A stretch of 64,000 nt of DNA from Toxorhynchites rutilus septentrionalis (lineage: Eukaryota > Arthropoda > Insecta > Diptera > Culicidae), in the NCBI RefSeq assembly GCF_029784135.1, contig NC_073744.1, positions 33,300,939 to 33,364,938 on the forward strand, in the 5' to 3' direction. Both the position numbers and the translations under genes were made by a program. The notes below the pieces were generated by a model, which was not told where the DNA came from, ran no database searches, and saw nothing but the letters and a program-made list of their open reading frames with translations. Shown piece by piece: positions 45,509-55,879 of this stretch. The stretch's first letter is position 1, and every line of letters starts with the position of its first letter.

Positions 45509-46020
45509 CGAGGGCAGTCCGATAAGTACTTAGCCACAAAAAAACCAAAATATTGGAAAAGTGGCGATTTATTTCTCAACATAGTCTCCTTTTAGCTCGA
45601 TACACTTGACCCAGCGATGCTCCAACTTCTTTAATCGATCTGAAAAGTACGTTTTCGAGGTCTGCAAAGTAGGCCTCCGTGGCGGCGATTTCTGCCCGGC
45701 GAGTGACTTTTTCAAGTTTGCAAACAAAAAAAAGTCGCACGGGGCCATATCTGGAGAATACGGTGGATGGGGCAGCAGTTCGTAGTGCAATTCAACCAAT
45801 TTGGCAGTGGCGACGGCGGAATTTCCATTTTTTCAATTTTTTTAAAAATCCGCGAACACACTCGCTTCCACACACGGTCAAAACAAAATTACGAGTTCGA
45901 TTCGGAGTCCGAAATTTTAACAGTAGCCGTTTACGAGAATGTACTACACGATAAGTAATCTCTTTTGCGATACTGACGCCATCGGACGATGAGGTTAAGT
46001 ACTTTTCGGACCACCCACCG
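45509..46020 (-). mobile_element. Internally deleted mariner (MITE-like), fourth lineage
   Basis: The left end CGAGGGCAGTCCGATAAGTA is preceded by TA (45507-45508). The right end, complemented, reads GGGTGGTCCGAAAAGTACTT, ending near 46020. On the minus strand 45799-45569 encodes a transposase C-terminus. N-terminal coding sequence is not visible. Confidence 0.75.
45569..45799 (-). pseudogene. mariner transposase C-terminal fragment
   Basis: Reads ELLPHPPYSPDMAPCDFFLF, the box around the third catalytic Asp, then NLKKSLAGQK and the end LKKLEHRWVKCIELKGDYVE. This is a mariner of a lineage different from the TTAGGCTGTC copies. The region with the first two catalytic residues is missing. Confidence 0.85.
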
Positions 46021-46125
46021 TTTATCGCCATTTTGTGAGAGTGGCAATTTTGGATTTGCATTTTTCATAAATAACTGTGTTCTACTAGTCAAGCCCTTTC
46101 ATTTGATACTCATGTTGATGGGATT

Positions 46126-46370
46126 TTGAGAAAATATGTAATACGCCGTTTTGTAGCGTCCGCCATCTTGGATTTTCAAAATCATGGAATACGCAGTTTT
46201 ATAATGACTGCAGAGATAAAGGTGTGTTCCAAATTTCAGATCAATCGGTCAACAGAAAGGGGGTCAAATTTCTATTTGTGTGGGACAACGCTACATACAA
46301 ACAAACATGTTACAAACATACAAAGTGGCCAAGTTATAAAAAATCGTTTAAAAAGGGAATTTGCATGAAA
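46126..46370 (+). repeat. Dispersed repeat fragment
   Basis: Contains 'cagatcaatcggtcaacag', 'gggacaacgctacatacaaa' and 'catgttacaaacatacaaa', wording like the 3' regions of dispersed insect repeats. The open frame across it is fortuitous. Confidence 0.4.
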
Positions 46371-46439
46371 AAGTATATATAACCTTTTTTATAGTTAAAG
46401 TAATGTTAGCGAAATTTCTGTACGAAAAGTCCTGCAGCA

Positions 46440-46900
46440 GAATGCATTTGTAATGTTTCACGAACATGATTCTACAGCTACTTCATGCCAAACCGTTCTA
46501 GGATTTTTGTGATAGTTTTATTCCTTATCACAAAATATTTGATTTCTGTATTTTTCATTTTTCCATTAGGGTGCCCAATCCCATTTTAGAGTGGACCAAC
46601 AAATGATTTTTTCCCTTTTTCCAGAAAATTTTTTGTTTTTAATTTCTAACTTTCGAAGTATTGAACCGATTCAGATGATCGACATATCAAATTAAAGCCA
46701 AACAACTATTCTTTTCTTATTATATTTTTTTACATTTGATTACATTTTATTACACTTGCAAAGAAAATTCAATTTTGTTTTCGTAATTATCGTTTTTTAT
46801 TGTGCACATGGCTATGGACTAGAGGGTGCTATATTTTCTTAGTATATCTTTTTACATAACATTTCCAAAAAAAAGAAAGTGGTTTTTTTCGTATAAAAAC
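46440..46900 (-). repeat. Dispersed repeat, family B (reverse)
   Basis: Reads in the order opposite to the other copies: 'ttagggtgcccaatcccattttagag', 'aagtattgaaccgattcaga', 'tgatcgacatatcaaattaaag', then a 'ctatggactagagggtgct' block. Confidence 0.5.
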
Positions 46901-47519
46901 TTTTTAGAGTAAATTATATTTTTGAGTAAGAGTTTTCAACAGAGCATTTAAAACGTCAAAAACCCCTTTTTAAAAGCACTGTTCTAAGATTGATAGTTCA
47001 TTCACTTTCATACAATTTTGTCAAACAACATATTTTGGTCGGATATCTGTTTTTTGAATTATGATTACGGAACAAAGTTCAATGATTTTGAATTCGCCCC
47101 TTTGAGCAATCACTCTTTTTTTTAAATTGGTCATATGACAATTGAAATTGTGATTTTGGGTAGCTTCCATCACAAGTACCAAGTTTACAAAAAATCAGAG
47201 AGGGTCGGGTCAGCGGACTGCTGATTTGGCGTGGAATTTCTCCGTATCGAATGAATGCATCAGTGTTTGTGTGTGTATTCTAATAAATTCATTACTTACC
47301 CTGTTCACAAAATACACATCGATTGCAGCTTAGAAATCAACGCTTATCGTTCGCTCTTTGGTCCCAATTTAGTCAAATCAACATATGCAACATAATATTG
47401 ATTCTTGCGTCACCGAACACACAACTCATTCTTCTACAAACTTTACCTTTCTCAATCGAATCGAAACTTGTAAAAACTAATCAATCTTTCCTATGTTTCC
47501 ACCTTCTTTCCCTTTCCAG

Positions 47520-47611
47520 ATCAATATTATGCAGCTCAGCTGAAGGAAAGACTCACAGAAAGTGCAAAAGAGATAGAGAGGGACACAGATTCCGACTGAC
47601 AGACAGCAATG
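47520..47611 (+). CDS. Candidate host exon (weak)
   Basis: A 92-bp segment lies between a strong polypyrimidine acceptor (CTTTCCCTTTCCAG) and a consensus donor (AAT|GTAAGT). One frame reads QYYAAQLKERLTESAKEIER and then DTDSD before a TGA inside the segment: an amphipathic, charged C-terminus of protein-like composition. A second frame is open through the whole segment. If the first is right, this would be a terminal coding exon with the donor belonging to a 3' UTR intron. No neighbouring exon could be joined with confidence. Confidence 0.3.
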
Positions 47612-47639
47612 TAAGTTTCCCAGAAGCTCATTAGGATTC

Positions 47640-49495
47640 ATCCCGTGACTGTTTTACGATTTCATGATCATTGGCAGATTGAGATTGGGACCCAATGCGA
47701 AGCGAAAGGGTTTCCACTTTCAGGTAACGCCACGCTGCCTCACTGATTACTTGTGATTGGCTGAGTGGGCGGTGAGGAGCGTGGGTTGTGGGGCGAGGTA
47801 ACTTGTTTTAGTTTTCCTTCTTCTTCGGAAGAGTAAAAAGTATAAAACTAGTTTCTTTCTACGTTTTTTTACTCGTTCTATTTATTCTCCTCAAACTAAG
47901 TATCCAAGCGTCAGCTGGTTTGAAATGAAATGCGCCCCAGTCTTCCGTTCCACACTTGGTTCTCTCGGGCCTTGATCGGATGTTTCGTTTGTTTACTTAG
48001 CAAAAACCACCCGGCGTCAATTTCGGTGGGGCATTTGCTGAAATTTAGAAATCCTGCTCCCGTTCGGATGTTGTCTTCGTCGTCTAGAGTTGGCGCTGGT
48101 GATAGAAAGGATGGGTAAAATCAATTTCTTTATTCTTTGATGATTTCAAACTCTGCTAAAGGCTTTATTATTAAAGAGTAATAGGATCACTCCTTTCGCC
48201 GAACATCCTCCCTCCCACACTTTCTGTCAACAAAAATCCTCTCTGGAGCTCTCGGTTCGGCGGAACGAACTCAATAGGAAAAAGGCTAAGTTAGGGATTA
48301 TCACTGAGTTGGTTTCTGTGTACGGTGTTCGAATTTGGCGATTGTTTGCGGAAACTATTTTGAAAAAAATCGCTAAACGAAAAATGAATTATACGAAAAC
48401 TAATATTATTGAAACGTGGGAGAAGTAAAAATACATTTTTTTTCGAGAATGCAACTCGACCTCATTCAAAGTCCGTCTTTCAAAGCACCGCGCGCATACC
48501 GGGATAAAAGAATGGATCGGCCAAGACGCTAGCGTCGAACCCCCGGCTGGAATCTGCTCCGGCATCTATCCATTTGGAGATTGGAATTCCATTTGTTGTG
48601 CCTTCTTTGCATGTGCTGCTGTCAGTGGCGCTCACGGGCGGGAAAGGAAAATCAAATATTAGCTCACATGCTTAAAACTTTCGACGGGATAGACCGACCG
48701 ACGACTCGGGTGGATTTCCCGGTGCTAAGGAAGTGAGAAACAACGAGAGAAAAAAAACCTACGGAAAGGACTCGAGCCTGGAATCACTTCATACGACCGA
48801 AGCTGACGCGGTTTACGAGATTAGGGCGCTTCATTGGAACGGGAGTATCGTTCCGCAAATACACCCACACACTCAATCCAGGCTTGGCACTCGACGAGGA
48901 GAGGATCGGTGATAAGGCAATACGAACGGATGCTGTGATATGATTCGGAGGGTCTTTGTTTGTCGGAATATTGTTATCACATTCTGGAGGTTAGATTGGA
49001 GAGGAAAGCAATCGTGCTATTTCGGGCACAAATTGATTAACATGTCACAGCAGCAACTGGCGAAAGCTGTTGGTGACATTTGAGGGAGTTAATTTAAAAC
49101 AAAGAGTTTCATATTTTAGGACTTTTAGTGCATCGGCGAACGTGATATGTTGTTAATTTGACTAGAGTTGTAGGTTGTTGGGAAGTACAAGAACGGGTAA
49201 TATTAGTAATGTACAACTTTTTAAAACTTCTACCAATACCTTAATGCTTTAGAATCCGATCGGCTTTTTATTCCGGACAATTTATCATTATATTCATTAC
49301 CAAAACATAAATACCCTCAAGTTTTGGCGATACACATTTAACACAACCATTTTTCGCTTCTGTGAAAGATGAAAGGTCAATTTTCAAATGTAAAGACTTG
49401 AACATCAAGGGGAAGAATATTTCGAGCCGATTTTGCTCGTTATTTAGTTACTTATTCTACCTGTTTCTTATACAAACTGTTCAACCCTTAAATGC
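47640..49495. other. Mostly unique DNA, GC-richer
   Basis: No repeats shared with the rest of the window were seen, and GC is raised at 47.7-48.1 and 48.5-49.0 kb. The frame 47930-48118 is not domain-bearing. It may be intron or flank of a host gene; no coding region is supported. Confidence 0.4.
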
Positions 49496-49499
49496 ATGA

Positions 49500-49869
49500 T
49501 GATGTATATACGTTACGACCAGATGTACCCCACACGACCACTTAGAGCAACAACGAATCATAACAACCGATGCAACCAGGATCAGATTGCATCCAGAGGC
49601 CTCCCATCAAGACAATCGCGAGCCATAACAACTGACGACAACGGCTGACCACGCGACATCATTCAAAGGAACCCGATCTGGAAACAACGCGACCGTACGG
49701 ATAACAAGGAATCTGCTGACGCGAGATACCGACATTATAAAAAGGCAGGGAACAGAAGATAGCATTTAGTCTTAGTATGAACGTTGATGTGTAATCTTTA
49801 AATTTAGCGAAAATAAATTTATTTTTTATATTGTAATCGCCACTTCGGTCATTACTTATATATACATCA
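49500..49869 (+). mobile_element. Solo-LTR-like block
   Basis: 370 bp bounded by a perfect 11-bp inverted repeat TGATGTATATA / TATATACATCA (TG...CA, as in LTRs). It holds TATAAAAAGG at 49736, then AAATAAATTTA (polyadenylation signal) at about 49811. This is the order expected of an LTR (U3-R-U5). No matching target-site duplication was found and no internal retrotransposon sequence adjoins, so a solo LTR is an inference. Confidence 0.45.
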
Positions 49870-49939
49870 GTGTTTCCTTCCTTACATAATTTCTAAACGG
49901 TAATTCAAACACAGTATTTTTTTACTTTTAATAGGTGCT

Positions 49940-50220
49940 CGGGGTGCACCCGTGGCTGAGTGGTTAGCGTCATAACTAACTTGCCGGGTGTTCGGGTTCG
50001 ATTCTCGTTCTGGTCGGGGGAATTTTTCGTCAAAGAAATTTCCTCCGACTTGCACTGTGATCACGCGTATTCTAGAGCTTGCCACTCAGAATGCATTCAA
50101 GGCGTGTTATTTGGCATAGAAATCTTAACTAAGTACTAATAAAAATGACGCAAGTAATACTACGTTGAGACGGCGAAGTTCCTCTAGAAACGTTAGTGCC
50201 ATTGAAGAAGAAGAAGAAGA
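49940..50220 (+). mobile_element. Feilai-like tRNA-derived SINE, copy 2
   Basis: Same family as 39.43 kb, in plus orientation: box A (GTGGCTGAGTGG) and box B (GGGTTCGATTCTC) in the head, a body with 'cactgtgatcacgcgta', ending in GAA repeats. A 7-bp AGGTGCT occurs on both sides (49933-49939 and 50221-50227), a plausible short target-site duplication. It is not a functional tRNA gene, since the anticodon arm and 3' half do not complete a cloverleaf. Confidence 0.85.
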
Positions 50221-50227
50221 AGGTGCT

Positions 50228-50690
50228 AAAAATATTTATCTTAGAACGCAAACATTCATGATATGGCAGTTCACTTTTTAAACTGTCAAAATTGGACAGC
50301 TTGGCGCAACACTTTCAAATACACACTTTGTATTTAAAAAGGAAAAAACATGCATTTAAGGGTTAAGATTATGATCGACTATACATACAAATGTCTGTTC
50401 ATTATCGATGGTTGGTTTGAGATTATAATAGAAAAACAATAAAATAATATACTTTACAAAAAAAAAAAACAATCACCAATTGCTCTAAAAGAAGTGCTGC
50501 TGATAAAAAGTTTCCGAAATTTTAAACAATTGTCCGGAACTCGAATCATGACTTAAAAAGTGTCCGACTAGTTTTTAAATCGTGAACCAGTTAGGAAATT
50601 TTAAAATATATACAACATGATTCTGTAGATTTCTGTGATTCATAACTTACATGAATGGTTCTGATCAATGGTATGCAATATTTTTTAATA
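50228..50690. other. AT-rich non-coding DNA
   Basis: No gene or repeat recognised. Confidence 0.4.
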
Positions 50691-50696
50691 GTTTAC

Positions 50697-51742
50697 TAGC
50701 TGACCCGGCAAACTTCGTCCCGCCCAAAATTTGTTTTTTGTTATCAATAGCAATAGAAAAAAATCAATACCTTAAAACATTCACGTTTTCTTACTAAGCG
50801 CAAGTTCATGAGTCCAATTGCAGAACTGCTCATTGATTGATTTTCTAATCGACCCCGTTGAATTTACCTTTTACTAAAAAATTCCTAGTACTTCTACCAA
50901 AACTCATCATTATAATATCAGATTATTTTCAGACACAATTCTCGTTCAAGATTTTTCAGACACTTGCAAATAACGTGTTTCTCCGTTACATGGAATAAAA
51001 GTTTGATACAGAAAATATGATAGAAAAAAGACAGACCCATCCCCTCTTCTCCCCTTAGACAGGGGGGAGGAAACGAAACGTTCCGTGCCCCCTAAAATCT
51101 TCAAATGCCGAATTTGGCTCCATTTGCTTGATTACATTTCGAGTTATGAAGAAATTTGTTTTTCATTTGTATGGCAGAGAGGTGGGTGGAGTGTCTACCC
51201 ACCATAGAAACATTTTTTGCACCCTAAAACCTTCACATGCCTAATTTGGTTTCATTTACTTGATTCATTCTCGAGTTAGAAATTTGTGTTTCATTTGAAT
51301 TTCCTTAGAGAGTGGGGTGGAGTGTCTAACCACTATAGAAACTTTTATTACACCCTAAAACTTTCACATGCCAAATTTCGTTCCATTTGCTTAATTAATT
51401 CCCGAGTTATACAGAAATTTGAGTTTCATTTGTATGGCAACCCCCCCTTAAAGGGGGGGGGGTGGAGTGTCTAACCACCGTAAAAATATTTGTTGCACCC
51501 TAAAACCTCCACATGTCAAATTTGGTTTCGTTTGCTTGTTTAACTCCCGACTAATGAAGATATTTGTGTTTCATTTGTATGACAACCCCCCCTTAGAAAG
51601 GGGTGAGGGGTCTGGAAATATCATAAGAACCTTCCCCGACACCAAAAACCCCTAAATACCAATTTTCATGTCGCTCGGTTCAGTAGTTTCTGAGTCCATA
51701 AGAATCAGACAGACAGACAGAAATCCATTTATATATATAGAT
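50697..51742 (+). repeat. Family R dispersed repeat, copy 5 (most complete)
   Basis: Runs from CTAGCTGACCCGGCAAACTT to the CAGACAGACAG and TATATATAGATA tail. It shows the order 5' block, 'acattcacgttttcttacta', a variable region, then four internal units with the TTTCATTTGTATGGCA landmark near 51159, 51289, 51424 and 51568, and the conserved 3' block 'ggttcagtagtttctgagtc'. The microsatellite-like tail suggests a non-LTR-derived, non-autonomous element. No coding frame. Confidence 0.75.
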
Positions 51743-52045
51743 ACTATCCTTATATACGCCTAAGTATTCGGATTTCGTCTTGTTTTGGTTTGACACGATG
51801 CATTAACGAACACTGAGTGAAATTTTATTCGTTAGGATCCACGTCGTCCGGATTGGACTATGTTTCCAATGTGCTTAATACATTATTTTCCATATTTCTG
51901 TAGCACAAATTGCAACAAATGTGGATGACGTTAAATATAGAATAGTTGGGACATATTTTCGAATTTCTCTTAATTCTAATTCTAAACATCAAGCGAATCT
52001 GATTTCCATATTCCCAGATTTCGGTTTTTTTCCAAGTTTTTTTTT

Positions 52046-53910
52046 CCTGATTTTCTGATTTTCTGATTTTCTGATTTTCTGATTTTCTGATTTTCTGATT
52101 TTCTGATTTTCTGATTTTCTGATTTTCTGATTTTCTGATTTCCTGATTTTCTGATTTTCTGATTTTTTGATTTTCTGATTTTCTGATTTTCTGATTTTCT
52201 GATTTTCTGATTTTCTGATTTTCTCATTTTCTCATTTTCTCATTTTCTCATTTTCTGATTTTCTGATTTTCTGATTTTCTGATTTTCTGATTTTCTGATT
52301 TTCTGATTTTCTGACTTTCTGATTTTCTGATTTTCTGATTTTCTGATTTTCTGATTTTCTGATTTTCTGATTTTCTGATTTTCTGATTTTCTGATTTTCT
52401 GATTTTCTGATTTTCTGATTTTCTGATTTTCTGATTTCCAGATTTTCTGATTTTCTGACTTTCAGATTTTCTGATTTTCTGATTTTCTGATTTTCTGATT
52501 TTCTGATTTCCGATTTTCTGATTTTCTGATTTTCTGATTTTCTGATTTTCTGATTTTCTGATTTTCTGATTTTCTGATTTTCTGATTTTCTGATTTTCTG
52601 ATTTTCTGATTTTCTGATTTTCTGATTTTCTGATTTTCTGATTTTCTGATTTTCTGATTTTCTGATTTTCTGATTTTCTGATTTTCTGATTTTCTGATTT
52701 TCTGATTTTCTGATTTTCTGATTTTCTGATTTTCTGATTTTCTGATTTTCTGATTTTCTGATTTTCTGATTTTCTGATTTTCTGATTTTCTGATTTTCTG
52801 ATTTTCTGATTTTCTGATTTTCTGATTTTCTGATTTTCTGATTTTCTGATTTTCTGATTTCCTGATTTTCTGATTTTCTGATTTTTTGATCTTCTGATTT
52901 TCTCATTTTCTCATTTTCTCATTTTCTGATTTTCTGATTTTCTGATTTTCTGATTTTCTGATTTTCTGATTTTCTGATTTTCTGATTTTCTGATTTTCTG
53001 ATTTTCTGATTTTCTGATTTTCTGATTTTCTGATTTTCTCATTTTCTCATTTTCTCATTTTCTCATTTTCTGATTTTCTGATTTTCTGATTTTCTGATTT
53101 TCTGATTTTCTGATTTTCTGATTTTCTGATTTTCAGATTTTCTGATTTTCTGACTTTCAGATTTTCTGATTTTCTGATTTTCAGATTTTCAGATTTCCGA
53201 TTTTCTGATTTTCTGATTTTCTGATTTTCTGATTTTCTGATTTTCTGATTTTCTGATTTTCGGATTTTCTGATTTTCTGATTTTCTGATTTTCTGATTTT
53301 CTGATTTTCTGATTTTCTGATTTTCTGATTTTCTGATTTTCTGATTTTCTGATTTTCTGATTTTCTGATTTTCTGATTTTCTGATTTTCTGATTTTCTGA
53401 TTTTCTGATTTTCTGATTTTCTGATTTTCTGATTTTCTGATTTTCTGATTTTCTGATTTTCTGATTTTCTGATTTTCTGATTTTCTGATTTTCTGATTTT
53501 CTGATTTTCTGATTTTCTGATTTTCTGATTTTCTGATTTTCTGATTTTCTGATTTTCTGATTTTCTGATTTTCTGATTTTCTGATTTTCTGATTTTCTGA
53601 TTTTCTGATTTTCTGATTTTCTGATTTTCTGATTTTCTGATTTTCTGATTTTCTGATTTTCTGATTTTCTGATTTTCTGATTTTCTGATTTTCTGATTTT
53701 CTGATTTTCTGATTTTCTGATTTTCTGATTTTCTGCTTTTCTGATTTTCAGATTTTCAGATTTCAGATTTTCTGATTTTCTGATTTTCTGATTTTCTGGT
53801 TTTCTGATTTTCTGATTTTCTGATTTTCTGATTTTCTGATTTTCTGGTTTTCTGATTTTCTGATTTTCTGATTTTCTGATTTTCTGTTTTTCTGATTTTC
53901 TGATTTTCTG
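52046..53910. repeat. Long octamer satellite (TTTTCTGA)n
   Basis: About 1.86 kb of tandem 8-bp units, nearly uninterrupted. Variants cluster: TTTTCTCA blocks at about 52223, 52902 and 53038; GACTTTCAG at 52458 and 53152; GATTTCCGA at 52507 and 53192; GATTTCCTG at 52137 and 52856. Because 24 bp is a whole number of both units and codons, the minus strand is open in all frames and gives an 8-residue repeat (SENQKIRK). The long open frames here are a consequence of the satellite and are not genes. Confidence 0.97.
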
Positions 53911-53975
53911 TTAAGAGCCAAGCTAGTAACTATATTTTTACTAGAAAATATTAACATTTTTCCTTAATTCTATGG

Positions 53976-54700
53976 TTAATAAAATAGGAAACCGATTGTT
54001 CCGTCTGCTGGGAACTGTGGGTGGACTGTATAGGGTGAGTTGATCCACTCATGGAGACAACCGGGTGCGTGGAAGGAACCCTTGTGTTCCTCACGCTTTA
54101 TTCTTCTGGATGGGAGCCCCTTGTGGCTCCGCTCCATGCTCTGAAAAGAGCATGTAAACTCTTTTGGATTGGCTTTAGGAAAACCTTTCATGTGATGCGG
54201 GTTAGAGTAGCGCAGAGTGAAAACATGGTGGATTTGCAATCTATACTAGATTCATTCTCTCTTTATTCACTAACACTTATATACATTGTATGCTGATGCG
54301 CCACCTTCTGCTGGTAGAATTTTCTTACGATGCCGCTGCCGCTGCTGGTGCAACCTTGAAATGCTATTACTTTTGCTGGTGTTCTTGTTGATATTGCTGC
54401 TACTGCTCTTGGCGCACTTTTGCGACGAAGTGTGGGCTGTGTACACTTTTGCACTGCATTCGCTGTTTGTAGTTGTTGCTTGCGACACGGTTGATAATAG
54501 ACTGTCCTCCGCGCGGTCGGGTGGCTGCTTTTATGCTCGTCTGTTGCGTCACGAAAAGAAAAGGTGGGTGGGACTTACGATCTGATATGTTTTCTTCTTC
54601 AGTGCGCTTCTCGGACTGAACACCGATTACTCGCGGTCTGAAATTCTGAACGAAATCACGCAGCAAAAACACGTACAAGAAATTATGTTTTAATAGATCC
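53976..54700 (-). promoter_or_regulatory. LTR-like or promoter-like block on the minus strand
   Basis: Minus-strand order: GAGCATAAAAGCAG (TATA-like, about 54538-54527), then GACAGT (initiator-like, about 54506-54501) at a spacing typical for insect core promoters. About 250 bp of CAG/CAA-rich sequence follows, then GAATAAAGAGA (polyadenylation signal) near 54260. This resembles U3-R-U5 of an LTR, or the 5' end of a transcribed unit. No gag/pol frame and no firm ends were found. Overlapping frames on both strands are low-complexity. Confidence 0.35.
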
Positions 54701-54704
54701 AATA

Positions 54705-55715
54705 ATTTGAAATAAAACTAATATTTTGGATTACAAAAAAGAAAAGTTTTCGATAGATTTGTCACGGTACAACGTAGTAACATGCACTTTGAGTATTTTT
54801 TCGAATGTTTATTGCCAAGCCTATTGAGAATGGCATGAAAAAAACTACGTTTTTCACTGGAGATAAGACTCTTTTTACGAATATACGGATACAATGAAAT
54901 CTAAGGAAAATAAAAAAATGGGAAATCCTGAAAAAATCACTCATATTTATATTAGGCGTAGGAACACATTTAAATACAAATTAGAGAAGTACTGGACCTC
55001 AAATCTCTCAAATCTCCCTTTTTTTATTTAAAAAAAACCTTTTTTTGGTATCGTAAACCGGGAACAAATTGATCACGATTTTCAGAAAAAAGTGAATGTT
55101 TCCATTCTATTTATTTAATTTATACCCATTTAACCACTACTGGTGCTTAGGTCACAAAATTTCATGACAAATTTAGTAAAAAAAATCATTTGGTGTTTGT
55201 TGGAAATTTTCTAGAATGTGATTTTGAAATATAGCTTTGAGGTAAAAATGATCAATTTTTTTTCAATGTGCAACAGTAGCGCGACATGTATAAAAATTCA
55301 CAGTTTTCTTTGCCTACAGTCATTTAAATGGTAATTCAAGGGTTTGAAAATACATAATACTGATTTTATCCATCTAAAGGTGTAGTCCTGTCTTTCTCAT
55401 ACCTCGATCTGAAGTTTAAGTTGCTGGTCATTCGGAGATCAATGTATAATTTCTGTACGTGTTGATTTTTTTAGTTTTGGAATTAATTTTGGAATTTATG
55501 TAATGGTACTGTTGCCTCGAATGAAATTTAGGATGACTAGTTAAAAAAAAGTTATCTCTCGTGGTTTTTTTTTGTAAAATAAATTCAATAGTAATTTCAA
55601 CTATTTGATCACGGTTCCAACTCGTAAAGTATCGGCTGGGTGTGGATTTATTTTTTCAAGTTTCTTTTTTCCATAAATTTTGGAATTCTTGCATTTTGAT
55701 TGTTTTGTTACTTTT
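54705..55715. other. AT-rich non-coding DNA
   Basis: No gene or recognisable element seen. Confidence 0.4.
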
Positions 55716-55719
55716 CTGA

Positions 55720-55879
55720 AATTTAGTAATTTAGTAATTTAGTAATTTAGTAATTTAGTAATTTAGTAATTTAGTAATTTAGTAATTTAGTAATTTAGTA
55801 ATTTAGTAATTTAGTAATTTAGTAATTTAGTAATTTAGTAATTTAGTAATTTAGTAATTTAGTAATTTAGTAATTTAGT
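55720..55879. repeat. (AATTTAGT)20 octamer array
   Basis: About 20 perfect tandem copies of AATTTAGT with no visible variants. Unrelated in sequence to the octamer satellite 1.8 kb upstream. Confidence 0.97.

Larger units (their letters stand above)
44620..47240. repeat. AT-rich repeat mosaic bounded by inverted 'CCACGCCAAATCAGC' words
   Basis: Near the left, CTCCACGCCAAATCAGCCG (44635-44655); near the right, CTGATTTGGCGTGGAATTTC (about 47220-47239). These are inverted copies. Between them lie a mariner MITE, a family B fragment and other AT-rich repeats. The two words may be ends of one interrupted element or of two separate elements. Open frames inside are not gene-like. Confidence 0.4.

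Noticed and set aside
52046..53910. CRISPR array
   Set aside because: Tandem units have no spacers and the context is eukaryotic.
51982..53957. Long minus-strand open frames with repeated SENQKIRK peptide
   Set aside because: They are the automatic translation of the 8-bp satellite (24 bp equals three units and eight codons). There is no start context, unique domain or conservation signal.
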